A DNA stretch of 64,000 nt from the NCBI GenBank assembly GCA_002964805.2, contig PUDQ02000057.1:930001-994000 (forward strand), in the 5' to 3' direction. Below the pieces are notes generated by a model. The model ran no database searches and was not told where the DNA came from. It saw only the letters and a program-made list of their open reading frames with translations. The position numbers and the translations under genes are program-made. Below, one piece after another: positions 23,553 to 33,126 of the stretch; the first letter of the stretch is position 1; each line of letters begins with the position of its first letter. The DNA is from Trametes villosa (taxonomy: Eukaryota; Basidiomycota; Agaricomycetes; Polyporales; Polyporaceae).

Positions 23553-24546
23553 ATGACTTGGCTGCATAATTTCCGTACAGTCGCCCTAGGTGAGTCTCCT
23601 TCAGTACCAGTACTCGCGACGGCTGACTGACCAACGACCCTATCTCCCACAGGTTTCAGTGTTTTCGCCGCAATAGTCGAACTCTCTCTCGGAGCACGCG
23701 TCACCGCGCTCATCACGGAACTCGGCGGCTTCCTCAGCTATGAGTCGCTCGCGATCGCCGTGGGCGTAATCACCCTGGTCACCGTCGGCCCCATGTGCGT
23801 CCCCTCGCCCTCGCGCGTCCTCGCCGGTGCACGCCGACTGACTTCCGTGCTGCGCTAGGCTTGCCATTGACTACCTGCGCACGGGCGCGTTCACCTCGAT
23901 GGTGCTCGTCGAACTCGTCTGGCTATGTAAGCCGCATTACCTCACCCCTCCCCAGCCCCGAATCCGCGGCCGTGCTGACGCCAACATTATCTTGCAGCAA
24001 TACTCTGGGTGCTGTGGCTCGCGGAGGGTGCGCTCACAGTAGCACAGACGGGGAAGGCGTTCTCGCAGACGTGCAACTTCGACGAGTTCTCGACGGAACT
24101 CACGCAGGTGTGCAACGCGACGCGCGCGATCGAGGCGTTTTCATTCCTCACCTGGATCGTCTGTGGGTACTCTCCGCCGCGTTGTCATCTTCCTCTTCAA
24201 GGCTGATGCTACTTATGCCTGAGTAGTGCTCGCGTACACCAGCACACTTCTCATCGTCGCGTGTCTCAGCCACTCGCGCGGCGCGCCGATCTGGACGTCT
24301 TCTGTTAAGCAGCACGAACGCCTGCCTCCTGCCACCCCGTCGACCACGCTTCCCCAGACGCAAACGCAGGGCCAGTACTCGCACTGTCAGCCTCAGCCTC
24401 AGCCCCAACAGCAGCAGCCGATCCAGATGCAGATGTACGGCGCCAGCCCCGCGCCGATGCCGACGCCGGCGGCCGGGGCGTACTCGAGCACTGGCAACGC
24501 GTCGGTGGGGCATAACGGGCGTCCGCAGGTTTGCGTAGTTTATTAG
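23553..24546 (+). CDS. MARVEL-like four-helix membrane protein, copy B
   Basis: Close paralogue of copy A, 243 aa from five exons: 23553-23589, 23653-23794, 23859-23926, 23998-24162, 24227-24546. Exons 1, 3, 4 and 5 have exactly the same lengths as in copy A (37, 68, 165, 320 nt). Four hydrophobic helices and the two loop Cys residues are kept. The Gln/Pro-rich C-tail is also kept, sharing the QQQPIQMQMYGASPAP segment with copy A, which points to selection on the tail. Role unknown. Confidence 0.8.
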
Positions 24547-25235
24547 AACGCGTCTCTCTGGGGTTGGATGCGCGTCCTAATCGGTGGCAGCCGGCGACTG
24601 TACGTATTTGAGCGTTGTTCTGGGGTGTTGTGGTTATTATGGTACCGGTGAGGCTCAGCTATACATCTCAAGCTTTACACAAGACGACTGGAGCGCTTTG
24701 GACCCGACACATCCTCCAAAAACTGAGATACGTATGCTGTCTAGTTCGAAGATTGCGGCAGGAGTCAAATCGAGCATGCCAGCTACTGTGAGTGACTAGT
24801 GACTGTCAGGGCTCTCACACACTTTGAATGGTCTGGCAGATGTTATCATACTGAATCACTGCGGTCAGTATGCGTACATGTCTTCTTGTCATGATTTCGA
24901 GCTGCGCTGACCTGCTGAAGCATCCTCGGTGCCAACTTTGACCAACCCGTGCCCCCCATGATCATCCCAGAAGCGATAATACCAGTGGTACGCCTCAACC
25001 ATAGATGCTACTAGCACCTGCGGTCTGACCCCACTTATTAGGTACCATGCCAGTCATCAGATTTCATGGCGCCCCCGGGCCCTCTTGCATCTCTGTTCTG
25101 GTGTGCGGGTGAGTACATAATGTGCGAGATATCATCAGGCACCTTCGGTGCTGCCCTCGCTATTTTCCTGAAAGCGCTCTGCTCACTGCACTCCGCACTC
25201 CGCGCGCAAAACCTACTCGGGTAAGATAGCCCTAC
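24547..25235. other. Intergenic between MARVEL-like copies B and C
   Basis: About 690 bases with no recognisable gene. Confidence 0.4.
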
Positions 25236-26032
25236 ATGCACTGGCTCCGGACCTTCCGCTATGTCGCTCTGAGTGAGTTGCATTCTTTCTTACGACTGGC
25301 AGGCTACCATTGAGCACGGGTGCTCACTGGCCGACGCGGCCCATAGGCTGGACCGTGGTCGCAAGTCTCGTTGTGATCGCCCTCGGAGTCCTACTGTCAT
25401 TGCTCGCCATCGTGGTGGGCGTGCTCACCCTAGCCACTGTCCCCGTCATGTGAGCACTCTATGGGCCTGCGAGCGCGTGGAGCCGACCTACAGGCTAACC
25501 TTTGGGGACAATCCCCCGCCGTTCGCAGGCTTGTGGTCGACTACCTGCGCACAGGCGCGGTCACGTCGATGGTGGTTGTGGAGTTTGTCTGGCTCTGTAC
25601 GTCCTGTCTCTCGATGCCCCTCGTGCCGGCTGATGGAGCCCTCCCGCAGCAATCCTCTGGGTCCTGTGGCTGATAGAGGCCACGAGCAGCTCACAGGACT
25701 GGTCCCAGGCCGGCAGCGCGAACGGCGCGCTCGAAGGCTTCTCGTTCATCACCTGGCTCATCTGTGCGTCGCCCCGGAGGGCTACATTCGTTCCAATCCC
25801 GCGCTAATACTGTGCCGGCCGAACAGTACTCGCATACACGGCCACGTTGCTTGTCGTCGCCATGCTCAACGCAGCGCGCGGCGAGCCCATGTGGACGTCC
25901 TCTCTGAAGCAGCGTCTCTCGGCCGCCCCAGCACAGCCTGGGCTCGAACCCCAACCGGGTCAACAGAAGCTACAGGCGCATATGCCCATCAATACTCCGG
26001 GGTCTGGGTACAAGGGGTATCCGCAAGTTTGA
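25236..26032 (+). CDS. MARVEL-like four-helix membrane protein, copy C (shortened)
   Basis: Third and most diverged paralogue, 175 aa from five exons: 25236-25272, 25347-25449, 25529-25596, 25650-25763, 25827-26032. Intron positions and phases match copies A and B, and all frames are intact. Exon 2 is 42 nt and exon 4 51 nt shorter, both multiples of three. The losses remove part of the loop between helices 1 and 2, and the helix 3-4 loop with both Cys residues. The C-tail is much shorter and lacks the shared Gln/Met motif. The gene appears functional despite the deletions. Confidence 0.75.
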
Positions 26033-26560
26033 GTTTTGCAGGTTGTTACCTGGATGCGTATACCCGTGCCCATTGTGTACGGTGTCACTCTCCTCAGTCT
26101 CCTGCGGGGCTGCTTTTGTTGACTGTTGGCGCCACTGCGACTCCAGATATACCACTTTCTGTGCTCTTCTTGTAGAGGGCGCTCGGGACTTCTGCGCCCT
26201 TGGCAGCCTTCTCGCGGTCCGGCTTGTCTCGCTGCGGGCGGTGCGAATCCTGGAAGATATGCTGTACGGCAACAACGCTCACACAGATGAAAGATCAATC
26301 CCGTATATCCCAGAGAAAGATGCTAGCAATGATACAAAGCACGACTACAGGCTACAAATAGGGGGCGCGCGGACTGTAGCCGCCGCGCCCAGATAATACA
26401 CGTAGGTATATATGTACCGCGACACGAGTGTCGAGCGAGGGAGTGAGTGAGGGGAGCGCCGGGGTCCTGCGGGTCGTTTCGCTGTCGTCGTTGTCACGTC
26501 GTCGTCGTATCGCGTAAGTCAGAGTCGATCTGACAGAGGGGAGTGGAAAGGGGAAGGGGG
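26033..26560. other. Convergent intergenic region
   Basis: Shared 3' region between MARVEL-like copy C (+) and the DUF7598-type gene (-). No gene is recognised. Confidence 0.4.
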
Positions 26561-27646
26561 TTATGCGGCGGTCTCGGAGTCGCTGGAGCTCGCGGTGCTG
26601 TCCCGGACTCGGACCGTGCGCTTGGGGACGTAGGTCGGGAGGGCCTCCTCAGGGCGCGTGATGGTGTAGCCTATGCGCGCCACTGTCAGTGAACCAGCCC
26701 AGATGAAGACACAAAGGAAGCAGACGCACCTCGCGAAAGCGCCGCCTTCTCGCCCTGGCGCCCGAAACCCATGCCGCTCTTCTGGCTGCTCAGGCTCCCG
26801 GAGCGCGACGCATCCGCACCCTCCTTCTCCCACGCGCCGCCAGCCATGACGAGCGCACGCGGGGGCCCGAGCGGCGCAGTGGTCGGGAGGACCTCCTTGT
26901 CCTGCTCGCGCCAGGAGGTAATGGAGCGGCGCTCCTTGGCGGACTCGCGGTAGATGAGGCCGAGGAGGATGTTGAGGCAGCCGATGGAGAAGAGGAAGAA
27001 GGCGGAGACGAGCGAGAACTCGTCGACGTGGTGCGAGAGGACCGCCGCGCCGAGCCTATGTGGGAGATGGAGTGTCAACAAAGGGGTCGTGTCAAGAGGG
27101 AGAGGGAGAGGGGGGACGTACAAACATTGAATGACACCGAGCGCGCCGAGGCCGAAGTCTTTCCCGAGAATGGGGAAGAAGCGGTTGAAGAAACTGGCGG
27201 GCCAGCCGATCTCGGACAGGATGAGCATCACGACTTGGAAGATGATGAGCAACCGGTTGAGGACGGCCCAGAAGGCGCCGGCGGGTTGGTTAGGGACCGT
27301 GCTTCCTCTGCGGGAGGCAATGAGCTATCCGTATCCAGAGAATGGACAGGACGAAAGAGAAACGTACTCGACGTAGTCGGAGTCAGCGTTGATGCAATCG
27401 ATGTCGGTGCTGTTGCCCTCGGTTGCCCGAATGTTGGAGTCGACCTTGCCAGCGGCGATGAACGCGTTCACGGACTTGACGTCTTGGACCATGGTGACGA
27501 TGCTGCTCGCGAAGAGGAGCAGTAGGGCGATGATGCTCAAAGCCCGGACGGCGTTGAGAGCAATGAAAGTGTCTGGCAATGCGCGTCAGTACAGCTCTTC
27601 AAAGAGTTGCTAGGAGCAAGGACTCACATCCCCTCTTGGTAACCAT
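26561..27646 (-). CDS. DUF7598-type integral membrane protein
   Basis: Membrane protein of unknown function resembling the fungal DUF7598 group. Five exons (27628-27646, 27368-27572, 27122-27307, 26730-27055, 26561-26670) give 281 aa. The first coding exon is only 19 nt (MVTKRG plus one base). Hydrophobic helices lie at about residues 8-33, 86-106, 118-136 and 146-166. An extracytoplasmic loop between helices 1 and 2 has one potential N-glycosylation site (NST). The C-terminal half is hydrophilic and Ser-rich. It is transcribed toward the MARVEL-like genes, so 21-27.6 kb forms a cluster of small membrane proteins. The DUF label is from memory of the family. Confidence 0.75.
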
Positions 27647-28436
27647 CTTGAGTTAGAGTAGGTAGTGGTGGTGGCGTTCGAGAAGTAGAAGGATGTGGTG
27701 GGCGTCTTCAAGAGAAGAAAGGAACGTGTAGAGAAGGACTGTGGTGTGCCTGCACCTAGAAGATCGTAAGCAGAGGCCCGAAGGCGAGATGTGACGCGGA
27801 ACGCGGAGGAGGGGGAGCGGAGAGCTGCTGAGGCAGGCGGATAGGATGAGTAGAATGGAGAACGTGTCGGGATGGACGGCGGGTCTTATGAACGACGAGT
27901 GGCGTCGCCCCGCCCGCGCACGCGTGGCATCAGCTCACACGAGGAATATAATTCGCCCTTTGTGCTCGATGAGGCGGTCGCCGTGCAGGCCTCATTGTAC
28001 TCGCACAACAAAAGTAGCCGCGAGGGAGAACAATAGCCACCACAGGCGCCCGTCGCACCAGTCCACCACCCGCAGCCACGGCGTGCAAATACTCCCAAAC
28101 AAGGCACCGCGAAGCGCCGACCGGCGTCTCCCGGGCGCCTGCGACGTTCTCCTCGTCCCTCGCAGTCGCTACACGTTCTGTCTAGTCTTGAACTCTCTGG
28201 AGACCGGTAGAACCTGCGTGGATGACTGTAAGCAGACGATAGATGAGTATAACACCCGCCTATGAAGCCTGGCCTCTTCGAAATGTTCGCGTGCGATCAC
28301 TCTCGGTCACCTTGGCGCTATGATATACAGGCAGAGTGCCGCCGATTGCGCTCCATCCACCTCAAGTCTGCTCATATTCTAGCGACGTGTTGTGTATACT
28401 AGCATACCGTCTGGAAGCCATTTGAGCTGCACTACT
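27647..28436. other. Intergenic upstream of the DUF7598-type gene
   Basis: No gene is recognised in the first ~800 bases upstream of the gene. Confidence 0.4.
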
Positions 28437-29195
28437 TTAGCCAGTTGTAGGGGGTGCACAATGGGGGTCCCGGCGGCGCTCTCGCCGCTGTCGGGGGCCT
28501 ATCAGCACACAGTGATGATCGCGCAGTAGGCACCCTGGGAGGCGACAGCTATTCTCGCGCTGCGCCGGCTCTCGCTGTAGATAAAGAAAGAGGCCAAATA
28601 TATTCGGTGACGCTACTACAAAACACAACGACTGTACACGACGCGTCGTTACCTGCTACGAACCCGGTACCTCGCCGTACTCGAGGGAGATCATCCGCAT
28701 CAAGGCAGCCGAAGTCAGCACATACATACCTGTACGCGCCCCGCAGCCGTTACATCTGTAGGGCTACGAAGTCATGGTTAGCCTAGCGCGACACCGGCAG
28801 ACGCACCGGAATGAGATGTCCTCGGGCTCGTGCGCGACGCCAGCGAAGTCGGTGAAGTGGCCGGTACTGCGAAGGTCAACGTCAGCGACAAGTTCAGACC
28901 ACAGTAACGGTGGCGGGACACGTACATCGAGGGGGCTAAGTCTTGCAATGCGACGCGCGCGCAAAGCCAAGCCCTTGTGGGCTTGAGGCATCCGCCGAAC
29001 CCCTTGGGGGTTCGAGGCGTCGCGCGCGTCGCGAAGGCCGTTGCAATTGAAGACCACCGCCGGTAAACGGTGGCTCGCGCAAGCCGGGACGACCGCCGGA
29101 TAGTCCGGGCGTGGTGTGGTCTGGTAGTTGACGATGGCTGCGAGGAGCGCGTCGAGCGTGAGCGTCTCTGGGAGAATGCGCGTCGGCCTGAAGGG
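28437..29195 (-). pseudogene. Possible spliced gene or gene remnant carrying hairpin insertions
   Basis: On the minus strand there is exon-like sequence from an ATG at about 29199 (MPFRPTRILPETLTLDALL). A plausible intron follows (GTACGT to TTCGCAG, near 28870-28928), then a coherent segment TGHFTDFAGVAHEPEDISF. A second plausible intron and a strong GTATGT donor near 28730 come after it. Frames between these pieces do not join cleanly. The sequence between them contains the cloverleaf-like palindrome at 28950-29032, which may have been inserted into the gene. No family was recognised. It could also be chance coding potential in GC-rich DNA. Confidence 0.25.
28950..29032. repeat. Cloverleaf-like palindromic element (outer stem plus two hairpins)
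   Basis: A perfect 12-base outer stem (28950-28961 with 29021-29032, GCGACGCGCGCG and its complement) encloses two perfect hairpins. Hairpin A is at 28968-28985 (stem CAAGCCC, loop TTGT). Hairpin B is at 28996-29014 (stem CGAACCCC, loop TTG). The three stems form a three-way junction of 83 bases with few unpaired bases. This is structure read directly from sequence; its origin is unknown. Confidence 0.75.
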
Positions 29196-29741
29196 CATGG
29201 TTTGGCCGCGCGCTGGCACGGTTCTGCCGCGCGCGAGCGTGTGAAGTTGCGCGCCGTGTGGCACGGTGGGCGACGGTGGTGGGCCATCGCCGCACAAGGC
29301 GTAAGGGCTACGCCCCAACTCGTCGGCGCGACCTGACACGCAGCACGAACGTCAGCATCACTACAAGCGCGCACACAGCACAGAGCAAACGCACCGGTGT
29401 GTCGCGCCCACGGGCGGTTGGAGGGACCCAACAACGCGTGATGAGGTGCGGATACAAGGGTCCCAGCGCAGTTGGCTTCCCCGCTGTGAGGCGGGTACTA
29501 GACCCGGGGGCCACGATGAGGCCTGCGCTATCCCCGGGAAATGCCCTGCAACCCGTCCTTTTTGGACGAGTCGCAGCCTCTTGACTCCCAATTGGCCTGG
29601 GCTTGATGGTTGTCGGCATAATGTCGATAATATAATAATAAATAATCTTGATGGGCGCATATTCCAGAGCGGAGTGGGTTTGAAGCGTGGGCATTGAGCC
29701 TTGTGGGCGTTCGAGTACTTGAGGTGACCATAGGAGGAGGG

Positions 29742-29793
29742 CGGCCGAAGCCTGGGGTGGCCGAAGCCGGGGTGGCCGAAGCCGGGGGTGCTG
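29742..29793. repeat. Three-copy minisatellite, 15-16 base unit
   Basis: Three adjacent copies of a GGCCGAAGCC(T/G)GGGGT-like unit (16, 15 and 16 bases), immediately before the larger tandem repeat. Confidence 0.75.
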
Positions 29794-29831
29794 GCCTTTG
29801 CGCACTGCTCCGGCCAGCGTTTGGTCAGTTA

Positions 29832-30613
29832 CGCTTGCACGCCGCGCCGCAGCGCGGTCGCACGCGCGAGGTCGACCGGAAGCGGGTGACACCACGGACA
29901 TCGTGGACGTCCCTAGGGATGGGCGCTCAAAGGAGGAGACCAGCGTCGTCGCATGGGGACACCGGCTGGCTCGACCAAAGGCTTCGCTCCTTCCCGAATC
30001 TTGGCACTTCTGTGACACCCCGTATGGGGGCGCGCTCCGATAGCCCCGCGGTGGGGATCGCGCCGGGGGCAAGCCGGATCGCAATGTCCGACTCGTAAAC
30101 CCCAACCGGAGCACAGCGGACGTCGGCGCAAGCGCCGCAGATAGTCCGCTGCCATGCCGCGGCCGTGAGGCGGCGCGGACTTGGCGGACAGGGCGTATAG
30201 GGCACCTGCCGCTTACCCCTGGCTCCTTCCGCGCTTGCACGACGCGCCGGAGCACGATACTGCGCGCGCGGGGATGACCGTGTGGGGTGTAAGAGGAGCG
30301 CGCTCAAAGGAGGAGGGGCACCCGTCGCCCAGGGGGCAGTTGGTGGCTCGACCGAAGGCTTCGCGCTCCCCATTTTGGCACTTCGCATGGCGCCCCCGAA
30401 TGGAGGCGCGCTCCGATAGCCCCGCGGTGGGGATCGTGCCGAGGGGGGAGACCGGAACACGCCAGTGCTGTCCGACTCGCTAACCTCAACCGGAGCACAG
30501 CGGACGTCGACGTCGCCCGGAGGCGAGCGCCGCAGATAGTCCGCTGCCGGTGCCGCAGCCGTGAGGCGCGGGCTTGGCGGAGAGGGCTTAATAGGATGCC
30601 TCCCGCTTACCCC
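29832..30613. repeat. Two-copy GC-rich tandem repeat, unit about 390-400 bp
   Basis: Copy 1 is at about 29832-30220 and copy 2 at about 30232-30613. Shared blocks in the same order are CGCTTGCACG.CGCGCCG, GCGCTCAAAGGAGGAG, GGCTCGACC.AAGGCTTCG, GCGCTCCGATAGCCCCGCGG with TGGGGATCG, AACCGGAGCACAGCGGACGTC, GCGCCGCAGATAGTCCGCTG and CCGCTTACCCCT. Each copy has an inverted pair CAGCGGAC/GTCCGCTG about 30-40 bases apart. Frames through the repeat are Pro/Arg-rich and look non-coding. It is not a recognised transposon class. Confidence 0.8.
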
Positions 30614-30844
30614 TCGATGGGGAATCCTTGCTCGCCTGTCGTCGGGCCGACACGCAGTGTTCTATGAAGGTGTAAGCCTCGTAGCGCAATAGAGAGCAGT
30701 TTAACACGTACGACGCGTGGGCAAATCATACGCTACCGCCGCGGTGACGCAGCGGCGTCGAGAGGGCTTACGCGATGCCTCAAACAATGCCTGTACTACA
30801 GCGATGGTGAGCTCAGGATCAGATCGAGGGCAATGAAGATGCGC

Positions 30845-31026
30845 TCACAGGGACATGCGGTCAGTGGAGCGCCCCGACGCCTGGAAGGTGTGGCGAGGGT
30901 CAGCCACTGTCGTCGTCGCCAGCCAACCCGCCAGTGACTTACCATGAAGGCGGAGGCCCATGTTGCCACGCCCACGATGTTGAGCGAGCGCGGCCGCTCG
31001 AGACTCGAGAGGGGACTCGAGCCCAA
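30845..31026 (-). CDS. Possible 40-aa spliced peptide or gene remnant
   Basis: ATG at 31026 follows a pyrimidine-rich leader, with a TATAAG motif about 55 bases upstream, a typical fungal core promoter layout. Exon 1 (30943-31026) encodes 28 residues beginning MGSSPLSSLERPRSL and ends at a perfect GTAAGT donor. Joining to CCTTCCAG at 30881-30888 gives 12 more codons to a TGA. The product is very short. It may be the stump of a truncated gene whose promoter and first exon survive. Function unknown. Confidence 0.25.
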
Positions 31027-32226
31027 GGGAGGTGGTGGTGGTGATGAGGAGAGAGAGGACGGGAGAGGACGGGGTTCTTATACATCCTGGTCGTCCGCCA
31101 CCGGCACTCTCCGGTGGCGAGCAGCGCGGCTGACCGCCCCGCGTTGTCAGCCCCTCAACAAACGAACCGCCGAATTCGTGCTGTCATGCGGGCACCCCCT
31201 TTTGTTGTACTCGGCTGACTTCGAATTGGGCGCATCGATGGCCGCCCGAGAAGACACGGCGGAAGCCTCTTCTTTCGCCCAGACAACAGCGTGGCGGGGT
31301 AGGAACGTATGCCAAAAGCCTCCGAGGACGCGTCATCCCCAGACCTTCCCGCGATTGTAAGGCGATAATCAGAGAAGCAGCGGAGGGCGTGGATATACCG
31401 CGGGGGCGGCGAGCGGAGGCTGTCCTAGGATGTGCACGCGGCTGCCGCACTTGTCAGCCGCGGAGCTCTGACTCTAGGCCCCGAGCACTGCAGAACCGGC
31501 AGATTTGGGCTTGGAACCGTAGCCAACCATCGGGTAGCGCATGACCCGCAACATAGCTCTGCATCGACAGGCGGAGTGAGCCGGGGGCAGCCTTCAAGGT
31601 GATCGCAGGACACGAAGAGGGACGAAACCGAGCCCTGGACTCGGAGTCTAGGCGGGCCGCTGTTTGTCTGTGTTTGGTACTGTGGGTATCTACCCAATTT
31701 GTGCACTTTTGCCCTTCTATCTCGTCTCCCATTGGCTGCTGCAGGATCCTAGTATTCCAGACGGTCGGTCTGATGGACTCCTCTCTTCCGTGGTTCCATA
31801 TCAAATGGAGCGTACCCAATTCCACGACCTCAGGGCGCGAAGCACTGGTTTACTACTCCGACGGTGAGACCGCATGGGCGGTGTCCCACCCCAGCTACCG
31901 CGTGCTCCGGTTTCCGGACGCGAGTATGCGAGGACGCGCGATAAGCCGTCGTTTCAGGCGGCCAGGCCCTGACGGATCCGCGAACACCAGAAAGGGGGGT
32001 ATGCGCCGGGGAAGGAGGTCGACCTCGTTGCTCGCGCCAACTCCTCCCGCTCAGACAAACCGCGGTCGTGGCGGCCATGCAGTACTACCACGTATTCTCG
32101 CCTGAGGTTCGTAAGCTCTACCGGAAAGCACGCGTTTATCGTGTCTTGCGTTTGCTCGGGCGAAAGAGGAACCTCTGACGGCGGAGAGCTAGAACGTGTC
32201 GGCGCACGAGAACAGGAAGGCCATGC

Positions 32227-32411
32227 CTAGCCCTTCAGCTGCATGCGACGACGATCTGGATATACGATGAAGCTGCCCTTGGCCCTGGTGCTCGGCTTGC
32301 CAATGGTGCGCTTGTTCACGCCCCCACCCGGCTTATGGATCGCGAAGAGGGGGAGGACGTACTTAGTTTTGAGCATCGCGTCGCAGCCCTTGGGAGCAGG
32401 GGAGGCGTTCT
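32227..32411 (-). CDS. Possible last exon of an unrecognised small basic protein
   Basis: A strong acceptor (TTCTCTTGCAG) precedes a 61-codon open segment ending in TAG at 32227. The translation is basic and ordered (KTKYVLPLFAIHKPGGG, then KRTIGKPSTRAKGSF) and looks more protein-like than the surrounding frames. An upstream exon could not be fixed; a GTACAA donor about 80 bases upstream is one option. No family is recognised. Confidence 0.25.
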
Positions 32412-33126
32412 CTGCAAGAGAACGCGTCAATACGGTGAGCACGCCGTGCCGGAGTATATTCGCGCTTGTGGAACCAGATATTGTACCGCGTATCGACGGC
32501 TCTCGGTGTACGCCACCGCGCACTCGCGACGCTGTGGCGCACTCAATGGATGAGGTCGCCGACGTTCTTGTCTAGATTAGGGTAGCAGAGACCAAGACAG
32601 AAGCCAGGCGAGAACTACGGGCCGACGGCTGACTTCAAGCAGAGTCAACGAGAGCGCGCGTCGGGGCCCGGAGGAAGTGAATGCTGACGAGGATGGCTCG
32701 GGATGAACTGGCATTGGGACGGCTTCCAGTGCGGGTCACTGTCCGTCGTGAGCTAGGCCTCGCCGAAGCCTGACTGAAGGACGGCGAGCACGATCTCGGG
32801 TTGATTGTTGAGTCATTCAGCTCTGCGTCAAGCACGAACTGGGCTAGCTTGTTCCCGTGCTCCCAGCTCCTGCGAGGCTGAGAACTGTCGCGCCGCGGCG
32901 AGCGGAGGGTATCGTTCACGATGTTGAAGCCCCGGATCTGGTCGAGCGGTGATAGAAAGTGTACCGTTCGATCACACATCGGCCCAGAACATCGCTGCGA
33001 ACGGAGGCCAGCCGCGTCGGCACTGTAAGTCATCCAGGGAGCGCACCACCCAGACAGCTGGAGGTGTATGCATCAACGCGAGACGTAGAGACATGCTCGG
33101 GAATACCACGACGTCCTCGGGATCTA

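Larger units (their letters stand above)
30614..33126. other. Mostly empty region with two weak exon-like signals
   Basis: 2.5 kb between the tandem repeat and the 3' end of the A49 gene. Apart from the two low-confidence minus-strand candidates listed separately (30845-31026 and 32227-32411), no gene or repeat is recognised. Confidence 0.4.

Noticed and set aside
29308..30255. 315-codon minus-strand open frame across the tandem repeat
   Set aside because: It is Arg/Pro/Ser-rich and echoes the DNA repeat (repeated SPPRGYRSAPP-like segments); best explained as stop-poor GC-rich repeat DNA.
28950..30613. Nuclear copy of mitochondrial DNA
   Set aside because: Hairpin style recalls mitochondrial double-hairpin elements, but the island is uniformly GC-rich and shows no mitochondrial gene sequence.
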